A DNA stretch of 64,000 nt from Saccharothrix espanaensis DSM 44229 (GCF_000328705.1 NC_019673.1:2480001-2544000); one strand, 5' to 3'; numbered from the stretch's first letter, positions 1 through 10,200 are shown. The notes: generated by a model from the letters alone, not told the origin. Program-made: numbers and translations.

Positions 1-1057
1 ATTCGGCGACCGCCACGAATGCGTAGACACCCTGGAACAGACTCGGGGTACTGCGCACATCGTCGCGCCAAGGCGCGTAGCAATCCAATTCGGTGTCATC
101 CCCGGTGAGCGGTGCCAGGTGGTTGACCGCATTGAGTTTGCTGTGCTGCAACTCGTGCACGAGGGTCACTGCCAGTTGTGTCGCGTCGTGCGGTTCGGAG
201 ATGATCGCCGTGCCGAATCCCTCGCCGAGTGACGCGCTGTGCGGCCGGAAACGGTAGGTGGCCGGTACGGTCGCGACCACGGATATCACCGCCGCGATCT
301 CCTCCGCCGGAGTCGGGTGGTCGCGGGCCAGCAGCGCCCAGGCCGCTGCCAGCAGGCCCTGCCACCGCTCGGCGGTCGAGTCGGACAACGGCGCGGGTGC
401 CAGCGGCGTCGTCAGCCCGCGGTACGGACTCAGCTCTTCCAGTTGAATCTGCGGACCGCCCGGGGCGACCACGACGGTGCGGACGGGGCGCAGCTCGTCG
501 GCACCGTCGGCGGTGGCGAGGGACTGGCCGTCGCAGACCAGCTCGACGTGGGACCAGCCGCTGCGCCCGTGCACCTGGACCGAGCCCACCCCGGGCAGCA
601 CGGCCAGCCCGTTCCACAGCGGGACCGCGATCCGGAACGTCGACCCGGCCGAGATCCCGGCGGCGGCTGCCAGCGCGTGCAGCTGGCCGAGGTGGAACCA
701 CAGCGGCGTGTCGTCCTCGGTGGCGTAGCGAAGTCGGCGCAGCACGTGGGCCGCCCACACGCCGACCTGGGGCAGCGCGAGCAGCCGGGCGACGGGTTCC
801 GGGCGGGCCCGCTGAGAGGTCGCGAGCAGTCGCCACGCCTCGTGCGCCGGCGGCAACGGGGAATGGGCGTCGTGGCCGCCCGCCGCGGCGCGGCGGGTGA
901 TCTGGTCGAGCGCGAGGATGCGCCGGCTGCGCTCGACACCCGACAACGCGGCGATCGCGGTGCGGTCGGGTCGACCGGCGGCGAGGGCGTCCAACTGCCC
1001 CAGACTGATCCCATGACGCGGAAGGTCGTCGACGTGCCCACGGTGCGTGCCTGCCAC
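1..1057 (-). CDS. HExxH-motif peptide-modifying protein (aKG-HExxH peptide beta-hydroxylase family), 3' end outside window
   Basis: No stop is reached before the left edge, so only the N-terminal ~350 residues are visible. The frame contains VTLVHELQHSKLNAV near position 155, the HELQH metal-site motif of the stand-alone HExxH proteins that accompany FxsA/FxsB RiPP loci. Upstream of it lies an Ala/Leu-rich helical region (LDALAAGRPDRTAIAAL, then an ARLLALPQVGVWAAHVLRRL segment) typical of that family. I choose the GTG at 1055-1057 because a GGAG lies about 10 nt upstream; the reading frame stays open further up. It follows a 54-residue FxsA-like peptide gene on the same strand by 41 bp, so that peptide is the expected substrate. 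Related enzymes hydroxylate a beta-carbon in the precursor peptide; that this one does so is inference. A radical SAM FxsB would be expected beyond the edge. Confidence 0.75.
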   Translation of the reverse strand, partial: MAGTHRGHVDDLPRHGISLGQLDALAAGRPDRTAIAALSGVERSRRILALDQITRRAAAGGHDAHSPLPPAHEAWRLLATSQRARPEPVARLLALPQVGVWAAHVLRRLRYATEDDTPLWFHLGQLHALAAAAGISAGSTFRIAVPLWNGLAVLPGVGSVQVHGRSGWSHVELVCDGQSLATADGADELRPVRTVVVAPGGPQIQLEELSPYRGLTTPLAPAPLSDSTAERWQGLLAAAWALLARDHPTPAEEIAAVISVVATVPATYRFRPHSASLGEGFGTAIISEPHDATQLAVTLVHELQHSKLNAVNHLAPLTGDDTELDCYAPWRDDVRSTPSLFQGVYAFVAVAE

Positions 1058-1098
1058 TTCGCGGTCGCTCCGTTCGATAGCCGGTCGAAGGCTGCCTG

Positions 1099-1263
1099 TC
1101 AGGAGTTGTGGCTGCCCACGCTGTTGCTCGGGTGGTCCACCTGCCCGAGGAAACGGTCGACCGGGCCCGCCAGGGTCCGCTCGTCGAATGCGTGGAGCAC
1201 ATCCAGCGGGACGTTCGTGAGATCGATCAGACCGGAGTCGATCCGAATTGCGGATTCGTCCAC
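1099..1263 (-). CDS. FxsA-like RiPP precursor peptide (FxSxx-COOH family relative)
   Basis: A short gene of about 54 residues: the body VDESAIRIDSGLIDLTNVPL is followed by a helical DVLHAFDERTLAGPVDRFLG segment and a C-terminus ending SVGSHNS. The 'LIDL..VPLD.L' and 'L...VDR.L..VDHP' patterns match FxsA-type leaders. The GTG at 1261-1263 is preferred over an upstream TTG (1285-1287) because GGGAGG lies 6 nt before it. Unlike canonical members there is no Phe near the C-terminus; the only ring-bearing residues in the tail are the two His of HPSNSVGSHNS. Directly downstream, on the same strand, is the HExxH protein. Role: substrate for cyclophane formation and/or hydroxylation, by analogy only. 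Confidence 0.6.
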   Translation of the reverse strand: MDESAIRIDSGLIDLTNVPLDVLHAFDERTLAGPVDRFLGQVDHPSNSVGSHNS

Positions 1264-1399
1264 GTGCCGGCCTCCCGGGTTGGCCAACTGGTCGCTCTTT
1301 CCTGCACGGGCGGAATTGCCATCGGCAGTATGACTCAGTGTAATGGTCCGGAAACGGAGAGGTAGAGGTGCGTATGGCGGTATTCGCGACCCGACCCCA

Positions 1400-2305
1400 C
1401 TACTCCGCGTTGCGCCATTCGTGGACGAGCCGTTCCAGTTCGGCGAACGCCTCCGTGCCTTCGGCGTAGACCCGAAGGGCCGCCAAGAGGGTCTCCGGAC
1501 CGTCCGGGTAGCGGCCGGCCGCGCGGGCGATGCTCACCACGTCCGCGCGGTCGTTGCCGTGCCGGTCGATCGTGGCGCTGAAGTACACATCCTCCAACGT
1601 GAGGTCCCGGGCCTGGCGCGTGCCGAAGCCCGCAGTGATCAGGAGGGTGTCGACCACCGGGAGCAGGCGGCTGAGCGGGAGGGGCGGCCTGGCGCCGTTG
1701 CGCCGCGCGGCGGGGGCGGTCGGGCGGCCGTCCACCAGCCTGACCCAGGCTTTGTCCCGGGTCTCCTTCACGTCCACCGCGATGCGGTGGTAGTCGGCCG
1801 GAGCCGCCGCCGGGTCCTGGCGGATGACGGACTGGTAGAACCAGTCAGACGCGATGACGACCAGGGTGCCGGTCGAGTCCCGGAGGAGTTGCCGGGCGTC
1901 CCGCGCGTCCAGGATCCGGCACGCGGTGATCAGTTCCCCGCCGGTCTTGCCGTTGGCGTCGTAGTGGATCTCGCCGGCGTGCAGCGCCATCCGCATCCGC
2001 AGTCGTGCGCCGTGGGCGTGGACCTCGTTGTGCCTGCGCAGTTCGGCGGCGACCCGGCCGGGCAGGTGGTCGGCCAGCAGTACCTTCTCGACCTGCGCCG
2101 GCAGGAGCAGGAGCAGGCTGTCGCCCGCGTCGTCCACGTCGGACCGCTCTTCGCTCCACGGCAACCCGGTGGCCGCGAACGCGTCCCGCACGACCTGGTA
2201 CATGCCCGCCCTGGCGGCGAGGCGGTGCCGATCCGACCGCCTCCGGTCGCCGTAGCCCTCCACGTCCACGACCACGATGGAGCGGTGGACGGCAGTGGAC
2301 TTCAA
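1400..2305 (-). CDS. Nucleotide-cyclase-like protein with C-terminal effector-associated domain (EAD)
   Basis: 301 residues. The N-terminal ~190 residues have the class III nucleotide cyclase-like fold: IVVVDVEGYG at the start with the first metal-type Asp, DVDDAGDSLLLLLPA with a second Asp, then LRMRMALHAGEIHYDANGK. After a Pro/Arg-rich linker, residues ~215-300 (LLPVVDTLLITAGFGT, DRADVVSIARAAGRYPDG, TEAFAELERLVHEW) look like the EAD2-type death-like adaptor domain known from actinobacterial and cyanobacterial conflict systems. In such systems a solo EAD recruits an effector carrying the same EAD; no partner is in view. It lies on the same strand 137 bp upstream of the FxsA-like peptide, so shared expression is possible. 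The substrate nucleotide is not predictable, and it could be a non-catalytic sensor. Confidence 0.7.
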   Translation of the reverse strand: MKSTAVHRSIVVVDVEGYGDRRRSDRHRLAARAGMYQVVRDAFAATGLPWSEERSDVDDAGDSLLLLLPAQVEKVLLADHLPGRVAAELRRHNEVHAHGARLRMRMALHAGEIHYDANGKTGGELITACRILDARDARQLLRDSTGTLVVIASDWFYQSVIRQDPAAAPADYHRIAVDVKETRDKAWVRLVDGRPTAPAARRNGARPPLPLSRLLPVVDTLLITAGFGTRQARDLTLEDVYFSATIDRHGNDRADVVSIARAAGRYPDGPETLLAALRVYAEGTEAFAELERLVHEWRNAE

Positions 2306-2416
2306 CCAACACCTCCTTGGCCCCGGATCTGTTGTATGCCAGGTGGTTCCACCCAGGGGAAGGTGCTCGGCGCGATGGCACCCGAATTGAGCAACCCGAT
2401 CGCCGCCGGGGCGGGT

Positions 2417-2453
2417 GGTCGCTCCCCGATCCCGAAGCGATCGGGGAGCGACC
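2417..2453 (-). terminator. Intrinsic-type hairpin after the lamin-tail gene
   Basis: Perfect 15-bp inverted repeat (arms 2417-2431 and 2439-2453) with a 7-nt loop CCGAAGC, 20 bp beyond the stop of the minus-strand gene ending at 2474. There is no clear U tract, as is common in actinomycetes. Confidence 0.75.
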
Positions 2454-2473
2454 GGGCCGAGGCCAGGGTGTGG

Positions 2474-3874
2474 TTACTTCGCAGTGGTGCAGTTCAGGGT
2501 GCCGGCGCGCAGGGCGTGGCTGCTGGTGTTGCCGTCGTCGGCCCAGAGGACGGGTTTGCGGCCGGCGGCGCAGGTCGAGTGGGGGGCGATGGCGAAGCCC
2601 TCGTTGTTGTAGTTGGACATCCCGGTCGGGCGGTCGTAGGTGTGGGTGATGGCCAGCTTGCCCTGGGTGTTGATCTCCAGGGTGGCGGTGCGGCCCTGGC
2701 AGGTGTCGTCGCAGACCGCCCACAGCCGGCCGGTGCCCGGTTCGAACTCCAGTTCCATCACGGCCGGGAAGCCGCTCGGGATCGTGGCCACCCGGGTGTA
2801 GGAGGTGCCCGCCTGGTCGAGGGCGTAGGCGTAGATGGTGCCGTTGGCTTCCAGGCCGACGAAGTACAGGCCGGAGCCGTGGCCCGGGTAGGTGCTCGGG
2901 GTGTACGCGGCGTTGGTGCGTTCGTCGCGGAAGCCCCCGGCGGTCAGGACCGCGTCCGGGACCCAGGTGATGCCCTCCAGGCCGCTGTTGGCCGCCACCG
3001 CCGGCAGGTCGGCGGTCAGGTTCCACTCGGCGGCGGCGTTCAGGGTCGCGGCCGTGCCGGACGTGTTGTAGCGCAAAACCTTCGGCGCGCTGGCACTGCC
3101 GTTGTTGTCCCGCTCGGTCGCCACGAACAGGCCGTCCGGCGTGACCACGACGCCTTCCGCGTCCGGGTCGCCGCCGCCGTTGGCGAAGCGCAACGCCTTG
3201 CCGGAACCCCAGCCGTCGGTGGTGTCCGGGCGCCACGCCGTGCCGTTGGGCACCAGGCGGTACAGGGTTCCGGGACCGTTCTTCACCGCCCACAGCACGC
3301 CGGCGCTCTCGAAGGCCAGGCCGCTCAGGTTGCCGCCGAACGCGTTCGTCGCGTCGGCGTTGGCGACGGTCGATCCGCCGGGCCACGCGGTGCCGGGGTT
3401 GGTGCCGCCGGGGCACGCGTTCGCGGCACCCTTGGTGGCGGCGGTGGTCGTGGTGAACGAGCCGACGCCGTCGGCGCAGCGGCCGTAGGTCGTCGTGGCG
3501 TGCTTGGTCCAGCTGTACGAGTCGGCCAGCGTGCCGCCGCCCGGCCGGAACAGCCTCGCCGAGTCGGAGCTGCCCAGGCCGAACACCGGGTCGACGTCCA
3601 GTGCCAGGTGCCCGCCGGCGGCCACCGTCGTGCTGTTCGGGACGGTGAACACGTGGGAGTTGTCGTTGTCCTTCACCACCCAGCCGGACACGTCCACCGC
3701 CGTGGTCCCGGTGTTGACCAGCTCCACCCAGTCACCAGGGCTGCCGTCGCTGGACTCGACTTCGTTGATCCGCACGTCGGCCGCGGCGGGTGCCGCGAGC
3801 GCCGTCGTGGTCGAGAACCCGACCGCTGCCACGGCCAGCACCGCCATCGTGAGTCGCCCAAGTGGTGCGCGCAA
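2474..3874 (-). CDS. Secreted lamin-tail-domain protein with beta-propeller-like C-terminal half
   Basis: 466 residues with a signal peptide (RLTMAVLAVAAVGFSTTTALA, cleavage near AAPAAA). Residues ~33-140 form an LTD (lamin tail) domain: DVRINEVESS, DWVELVNTG, DVSGWVVKDND. The rest resembles an esterase-like phytase/SdiA-regulated propeller: GNLSGLAFES, DAEGVVVTPDG, SGLEGITWVPD, MELEFEPGTGRLWAVCDD, NNEGFAIAP. The TTG start at 3872-3874 is supported by AGGAG 7 nt upstream; an internal ATG at 3847 is possible. Probably extracellular; the ligand is unknown. A hairpin terminator follows. It is divergent from the small membrane-protein gene at 4095. Confidence 0.75.
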   Translation of the reverse strand: MRAPLGRLTMAVLAVAAVGFSTTTALAAPAAADVRINEVESSDGSPGDWVELVNTGTTAVDVSGWVVKDNDNSHVFTVPNSTTVAAGGHLALDVDPVFGLGSSDSARLFRPGGGTLADSYSWTKHATTTYGRCADGVGSFTTTTAATKGAANACPGGTNPGTAWPGGSTVANADATNAFGGNLSGLAFESAGVLWAVKNGPGTLYRLVPNGTAWRPDTTDGWGSGKALRFANGGGDPDAEGVVVTPDGLFVATERDNNGSASAPKVLRYNTSGTAATLNAAAEWNLTADLPAVAANSGLEGITWVPDAVLTAGGFRDERTNAAYTPSTYPGHGSGLYFVGLEANGTIYAYALDQAGTSYTRVATIPSGFPAVMELEFEPGTGRLWAVCDDTCQGRTATLEINTQGKLAITHTYDRPTGMSNYNNEGFAIAPHSTCAAGRKPVLWADDGNTSSHALRAGTLNCTTAK

Positions 3875-4094
3875 AGTCCGCTCCTACTCGCAGGGGGCCA
3901 ACAGACACCGGAGCTGACGCTCCTTGAGCAGCTTGCTGCACACCCTCGGCGTCGACCTGAACGCCCGGCCAACAGAAGCTGCACATGCACCCGCGCGTGG
4001 CGTCCGCACCAGGCCGTCGGGTAGTGCTGGGACCACCCCGATCCGGCTGTGCGAGGGATCGTCGGGGACGCCGCGCGTTCGTAGGTTCTCCCTC

Positions 4095-4304
4095 ATGAGC
4101 AATCACAACCAGGTGCAACAGGTCCGGTCCGGCGGCGTGGTCGTCCAGGTGTTGCTGTGGCTGGCCCTCGCGGTCAGCGGTGCCTTCAACGCCGTCGGCT
4201 CGTTCCTCGGCGTGGACAACGAGTGGCGGATGGCGGCGGGCGGCGTGGCCGTCCTGTGCATCGTGCTGCTGATCGTCTTCCACCTCAAGAGGCGTTCCCG
4301 GTGA
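4095..4304 (+). CDS. Small membrane protein, function unknown
   Basis: 69 residues from ATG at 4095. There are two hydrophobic segments (VVVQVLLWLALAVSGAFNAV and MAAGGVAVLCIVLLIVF) and a basic tail (HLKRRSR), so an inner-membrane protein with both ends probably cytoplasmic. The frame is open further upstream, but that portion reads as low-complexity noise and lacks a ribosome binding site. No family recognised. It converges with the SARP gene, whose stop is 28 bp away. Confidence 0.6.
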   Translation: MSNHNQVQQVRSGGVVVQVLLWLALAVSGAFNAVGSFLGVDNEWRMAAGGVAVLCIVLLIVFHLKRRSR

Positions 4305-4331
4305 CCGCCCGGTGGAGGTGAAGGCGGGGGA

Positions 4332-7070
4332 TCAGTGGGTGGTGTCCAACTGGCGTTCGACCCGTTCGGCGTCGGCGGCGCGGTCCTGTGCGCGGAACAG
4401 TTCCAGCGCTTCCCGCCACACCGCGCGCGCCAGGTCGGGACGGCCCAGCGCCAGGTGCGGGTGGCCCAGGTCGTCGAGGGTGTTGGCGACGCTGAAGGTG
4501 TTGCCGTGGTCCCGGTACAGGGTCAGGGCGCGCTCGTAGTGGTGGACGGCCTCGGCGTGCGCGCCGGTGTGGTGGGCGATGTAGCCGAGGCTGTCCGACG
4601 CGGCGGCCTCGCCCGCCTGGTCGTCGTGCCGCCGGTAGAGGGCCAGGGCGGCCCGGCAGTGGTCGCGGGCCGTGTCGTACTCGCCCAGTTGGGCGGCGTA
4701 CCAGCCGACGTCGTTGAGGGCGTCGGCTTCACCGACCGGTTCACCCAGCGCCCGGAACAGGTCCAGGGCGCGCACGGAGTGCTCCAGGGCGCTGCGGTTG
4801 TCGCCGGACAGGTCCCAGACGCCCGCCAGGACCCGGTGGTTCTCGGCCTGCTGCATGGTGTCGCCGTGCCGCTCGGCCAGCGCCAGGGCCTCGCGCAGGT
4901 GGCCGATCGCCTCGTCGTGGCGCAGCAGGTTGGAGTAGGCCAGGCCGACCAGCCGGTGGGCCAGGACGTGGTCGGCGGGGTCGGGCAGGTGCTCGGCGGC
5001 GGCCAGCCCCGTCCGCCACGTCGCGAGCTGGTCGTCGCGGTGCCCCCGGCGCTGCTGGAACGTCGTCAGCGTCCACGCCAGCAGCCACACCAGCCGGTGC
5101 CACCCGGCGGCCTCGGCGGTGCGCTGCGCGGCGAGCAGCGCCCGGTGTTCGGCGTCGAACCACGCCACGGCCGCCGGCACGTCCGGGACCGGCTGCGGGC
5201 GCACGCCCGGCGCGGGCGGCTCCCGGTGGATCGCGGGCCGGTCCGGGTGCAGCAGGACGGCGGCGGCGTGGGCGGTGTGCGCGTAGAAGTCCAGGACCCG
5301 CCGCAGGCCCGCCAGGCGGGTGCGCTCGTCGAGGTCGCGTTGGGCGATCCCGGCGGCGTAAGCGCGGATCAGGTCGTGCATGTGGTACCGGCCACCGGTG
5401 TCCTGGGTGAGCAGCGACGCCTGTTCCAGGCCGCGCAGCACGGCTTTGGTCCCGCGCGGTGACAGGCCGGTGAGCGAGGCGGTGGCGGGCAGGCCGATGT
5501 CGGGGCCCGGCGCGGTGCCCAGCAGCGCGAACGCGGCGGCCTGGTCGGCCGGCAGCGCGCGGTAGGACCAGGACAGGACGGCGGGCAGGCCGGCCGTCGG
5601 GTCGTCCTCGTCCAGCGCTCCCAGACCCAGGTCGCGCAGCTCGTCGGCGAGGGCCGCCAGCGGCTGGTCGAGCTGGGTGTGGGCGCGCGAGGCCACGATC
5701 CCCAGCGCCAGCGGGAAACCGCCGCACAGCCGGATCAGCTCGGCCACCGCCGCCGGTTCGGCCCCGACCCGACCCGAGCCCAGGCGGGCGGTCAGCAGCG
5801 CGCGGGACTCGTCGTCGGACAGCGCGTCCAGCGGCACGTGCCGCGCGCCGTGCCCGGCGATCAGGCTCGGCAATCGCCGCCTGCTGGTGACCAGGACCGT
5901 GCACGAGTCGCCGCCCGGCAGCAGCGGGGTGACCTGGGCGGCGTCGGCGGCGTTGTCCGCCACGATCAGCATCCGCTGGTCCACCACCAGGCTGCGGAAC
6001 AGGGCGGCCTGGGCGTGCGGCTCGACCGGCAGCCGGGTCGGCTCCACGCCGAGCGCGGCGAGGAACCCGCGCAGCGCGGCGGCCGGCGCCATCGGCGTGC
6101 TGTCCGGGCTGAACCCGCGCAGGTCCACGAACAGCTGCCCGTCCGGGAACCGGTCGACGTGCCGGTGCGCCCAGTGCAGCGCCAGCCAGGTCTTGCCGAT
6201 GCCGCCCGCGCCGGCGATCGCCGAGATCACCACGGTGCGGCCGGCGCTGCCCCGGTCCAGCGCGGCGGTGAGCGCGTCCAGCTCACGGCCCCGGCCGGTG
6301 AACGGGCGCGGTGCGGCGGGCAGTTGCCGGGGCACCGGGGCCCGGGTGGTGCCGGGCCGCTCGTCGTCGTCCACGATCCGCCGGTGCAGGTCGCGCAGCG
6401 GCGCGGACGGGTCGGTGCCCAGCTCGTCGGCCAGCCGCCGGCGCAGCCGCTCGTAGTGCTCCAGCGCGTCCGCCCGGCGGCCGGCGCGGTGCAGCGCCGT
6501 CAGGTACTGGCCGGCCACCCGCTCGTCCAACGGGTGCCGCGCCGCCCGTTCGGCCAGGTCGGCGACCAGTTCCCCGCCGCCGCCCGCGCGCAGCACCACG
6601 TCGACCAGGTCGTGCTCGGCGGTCAGCCGCTCCCGGCGCAGCCGGACCCGCTCGGCCGCCGCCCAGTCGCCGGTCAGCCCGTCCAGCGGCTCGCCGCGCC
6701 ACAGCCCCAGCGCCTCGGTCAGCGACGCCGCGTCGGCCCGCCCGGCCAGCTCGCGGAAGCGGTGCAGGTCGACGTCCCGGTCGTCGCGCACCACGAGGGC
6801 GTAACCGCCCGAGCGGCGGACCAGGTCCACCTCGGCGGAACCGGCCAGCGCCTGGCGCAGCCGGGAGATGTAGCTGTGCAGGGCGGCCGGGCCGCGCCTC
6901 GGGGTCGCCGCGCCCCAGACCCGCTCGACCAGGGTGTCGAGCGGGACGACCCGGTTGGCGTCGACGGCCAGCGCCGCCAGCACGCAGCGCTGCCGGGCGG
7001 GCCCGAGGTCGACCGGCCGCCCGCCGACGTGCGCGGTCACCTCGCCCAGCAGGCCGAACCGCACCTCCAT
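4332..7070 (-). CDS. AfsR/SARP-type transcriptional regulator (OmpR HTH - BTAD - NB-ARC - TPR)
   Basis: 912 residues from ATG at 7068-7070; the frame is open to 7190, but the SARP family begins at MEVRFGLLGEV, and GAGGGGG lies ~12 nt before this ATG. An OmpR-type winged helix (residues ~1-95, with QRCVLAALAVDANRVVP and LHSYISRLRQAL) is followed by a bacterial transcriptional activation domain (~95-245), then an NB-ARC ATPase with Walker A GAGGIGKTW near residue 300 and LIVADNAADAAQV as Walker B. C-terminal TPRs follow (GEADALNDVGWYAAQLGEYD and similar). This is the architecture of pathway-specific or global activators of secondary metabolism and secretion. It shares the 139-bp region 7071-7209 with the divergent subtilisin gene, a plausible target. 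Confidence 0.9.
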   Translation of the reverse strand: MEVRFGLLGEVTAHVGGRPVDLGPARQRCVLAALAVDANRVVPLDTLVERVWGAATPRRGPAALHSYISRLRQALAGSAEVDLVRRSGGYALVVRDDRDVDLHRFRELAGRADAASLTEALGLWRGEPLDGLTGDWAAAERVRLRRERLTAEHDLVDVVLRAGGGGELVADLAERAARHPLDERVAGQYLTALHRAGRRADALEHYERLRRRLADELGTDPSAPLRDLHRRIVDDDERPGTTRAPVPRQLPAAPRPFTGRGRELDALTAALDRGSAGRTVVISAIAGAGGIGKTWLALHWAHRHVDRFPDGQLFVDLRGFSPDSTPMAPAAALRGFLAALGVEPTRLPVEPHAQAALFRSLVVDQRMLIVADNAADAAQVTPLLPGGDSCTVLVTSRRRLPSLIAGHGARHVPLDALSDDESRALLTARLGSGRVGAEPAAVAELIRLCGGFPLALGIVASRAHTQLDQPLAALADELRDLGLGALDEDDPTAGLPAVLSWSYRALPADQAAAFALLGTAPGPDIGLPATASLTGLSPRGTKAVLRGLEQASLLTQDTGGRYHMHDLIRAYAAGIAQRDLDERTRLAGLRRVLDFYAHTAHAAAVLLHPDRPAIHREPPAPGVRPQPVPDVPAAVAWFDAEHRALLAAQRTAEAAGWHRLVWLLAWTLTTFQQRRGHRDDQLATWRTGLAAAEHLPDPADHVLAHRLVGLAYSNLLRHDEAIGHLREALALAERHGDTMQQAENHRVLAGVWDLSGDNRSALEHSVRALDLFRALGEPVGEADALNDVGWYAAQLGEYDTARDHCRAALALYRRHDDQAGEAAASDSLGYIAHHTGAHAEAVHHYERALTLYRDHGNTFSVANTLDDLGHPHLALGRPDLARAVWREALELFRAQDRAADAERVERQLDTTH

Positions 7071-7209
7071 GCCGCGTTCGCCCCCTCGGCGAGACCGTGT
7101 CGGCGACCCGGACGGGTACCAGGTCCAACCTAGTCGCCGCGCCGGGGCAACGGCACGACCGCGTGACGAGTCTTCACGGTAGAAGCACATTCACCTCTGG
7201 GGAGGACAC

Positions 7210-10200
7210 GTGCACCGAGCACGTTGGGTGGCGGCCGCCGTACTGGCCGCCGGATTACTGAGCCCGGTGGTCGCGCAAGCGGCCCCGGTGATCGCGCCGC
7301 AGGACGCGACCATCACACTGATCACCGGTGACAAGGTGGTCGTGGACGGGGAGGGGGCGCTCGTCCGGGTCGAAGGCCGGCCGGGCGCGCGGTTCGTCCG
7401 CTACGTGCGCGACGACCACCAGTACGTCGTGCCGGAGGACGCCCTCGACGCGGTGGCGCAGGACCGGCTCGACCGCCGGTTCTTCGACATCACGGCGTTG
7501 CGCGACTTCGGCTACGACGACGCCCGCACCGACCGGATCCCGTTGCTCACCAACGGACTGCGCGCGGCGAGCGCCATCCCGAAGGCGGAGGCGGCACGTC
7601 GGTGGGCCGAGCGCGCCACCGGTGCCCTCGGTGCCGACAAGCTCTGGCTCGACGGCAAGGCGCGGGTCGCGCTCGACCAGAGCGTGCCGATGGTGGGCGC
7701 GCCGGGCGCGTGGCAGGCCGGGTTCGACGGCGGCGGGGTGACCGTGGCGGTGCTGGACACCGGCTACGACCAGGAGCACCCGGAGCTGCGCGGCGTCGTC
7801 ACCGCGGCCAAGGACTTCACCGGGGAGGGCATCCAGGACAACGACGGCCACGGCACGCACGTCGCGGCCACCGTCGCCGGGCGCGGCGGCCGGTACACCG
7901 GGGTCGCCAAGGGCGCGAACCTCGCCGTCGGGCGGGTCTGCGGGGCGTTCGACTGCCCGGAGAGCGCCGTGATCGCCGGGATGGAGTGGGCCGCGCGCGA
8001 GGTCGGCGCGAAGGTGGTGAACCTGAGCCTGGGCGGTGACCAGAGCGACGGCTCCGACCCGCTGTCGCAGGCGGTCGACCGGCTCACCGCCGAGACCGGC
8101 GCGCTGTTCGTCGTGGCGGCGGGCAACAGCTACACCTACCGCAAGGTGTCCGGTCCCGCCGCGGCCGACGAGGCGCTGGCCGTCGCCAACCTCACCAAGC
8201 AGGGCGCGCTCGCCGAATCGTCGTCGCGCGGCCCGAGGTACGGCGACTACGCGGTGAAGCCCGACATCGCCGCCCCCGGCACGGACATCGTCGCGGCGCG
8301 GGCCAAGGACACCCTGCCCGGACAGGCCGTGGACGAGCTGCACGCTCGCTTGACCGGCACGTCGATGGCCGCCCCGCACGTCGCCGGCGCGGCGGCGATC
8401 CTGGCGCAGCGCAACCCGACGTGGACCGCGCGGGAGCTCAAGGCCCAGCTCATGGCGTCGGCCCAGGGCGTCGCGGACTCGGCGGACCACGTCGGCACCG
8501 GGCTGCTCGACGTGCGGCGCGCCGTCGAGCAGGGGGTGCGCGCGGACGTCGGGAGCCTGTCGTTCGGGTTGCTGGAATGGCCGCACACCAACGTTTTCGA
8601 GAAGACCGTCACCTACCGCAACGACGGTGACCAGCCTGTCACGCTCGAACTGCGGCACGACCTCGGGGCCGATTTCACCGTGCCGTCCAACGTCGTGGTG
8701 CCCGCGCACGGCACCGCGCCGGTCGTCGTGCGGCTCGACCCGGCCAAGGGCAACGGCATGTTCTTCGGGCACGTCAAGGCTTCCGCGCCCGGCATCGCCC
8801 TCACCACCGCCGTCGGCGCGTACGTGCAGGAGGAGCGGCACGCGCTGACGGCCAAGGTCACCGGCCGCGACGGCAAGCCGCCGCTCAACGAGCACCTGCT
8901 CGTGGTGGACCTGAACAGCGGCCAGTCCAGCGTCCTGCTGTTGGACGCCGACGGCGTCGGCACTGTCCGGCTGCCGGTCTCCGACTACGCCGTTCTCGGC
9001 CGGGTGGAACAGTATTCGGCACTTCCCAGCTGGTACGCGCCGGTCTCGATCACCGACGTCGCGGGCAAGGTGTCGCTGGGCAGGGACGTCACGGTCGAGC
9101 TGAAGGCCGGCGACGCCAAGCCGATCGAGGTCGACCTCGCCGACGACCGGGTGCGACCGCTGCACCGCGACGTCGATCTGAGCGTGCCGATGACCCCGAG
9201 CAAGAACTCCGGCGTGGGCAGCTCGGTGGAGGGGTCGACCCCGGTGTACGGCCTGGCGTTCGGCGATCCGTTGCCGCAGTTGACCTACGCCACCACGGTC
9301 AAGGCCGCGCAGCCCCGGGTGTCGTTGCGGGAGTTCGGTTTCCCGGTGCGCTACGCCGACTCCAGCCCTTACCTCGCGCCCGGCGCGCACAAGCTGCGCA
9401 CGGCCAAGCGCGACGGTGACGTCAAGGGCGCGCTCGTCGTCACGGACCTCGGTGCGGACGACATCTACACCGTCGCCCAGCAGTTGAAGGACGCCGGCGC
9501 GGCGGCCGTGCTGCTGCTCGGCCCGCTGCCGCTGCCGGGCGAGCCGCCGACCGCGCTGCCCGTGCTGTCCGCCGCCGACCACGCCGCGGCGGACCTGGTC
9601 CGCCAGATCGGCCGCCAGGTCACGATCGCCGCCGTCGACACCTCGCCGGTCAGCTACAACCTGTTCTACCCGGAGCAGGGCGCGCTGCCGGCCGGCCGGA
9701 CGTACCGGGTCGAGCGCCGCGACCTGGCCGAGGTCCGGGCGGAGTACCGCTCCTCCGGCGCGGACGGCCTGGTCCGCCAGCGCCTCTACCCGATGCGGTC
9801 CGGGGTCGCCGCGCGCAACCTGGCCGCGGTGATGGACGAAGCGCTGGTCGCGCCCGCGTCCCGCACCGAGTACTACAGCGCCGGCGGCGGGATCGGGTGG
9901 TACCAGGAGGGGTTCGTCGGCCGCATGTTCGGCACGGACGCGCGTGACCCGCTGGTCGGCGTCTGGTCGGACGTCGAGCCGGCGACGTTCGCGCCCGGCA
10001 GGCGGTACCAGCGCACGTGGGGCGCGGCGGTCGGGGCACCCCGGTTCGACACGACGACGGTGGTCTCGTGGGCGACCGGCGGCGGTGTTTCGCGCGTGGG
10101 CAACAGGATCGAGGCCGCGGTGTCGCCGTTCGCGACCTCCCGCGCGGTGGAATCGTGGGTGCGCACCGGGTTCGGCACCATGGAGCTCAAGCGTGACGGC

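Noticed and set aside
1343-4024. An 893-codon open frame on the plus strand
   Set aside because: It runs antisense through the cyclase-EAD and lamin-tail genes, which have signal peptide and domain evidence.
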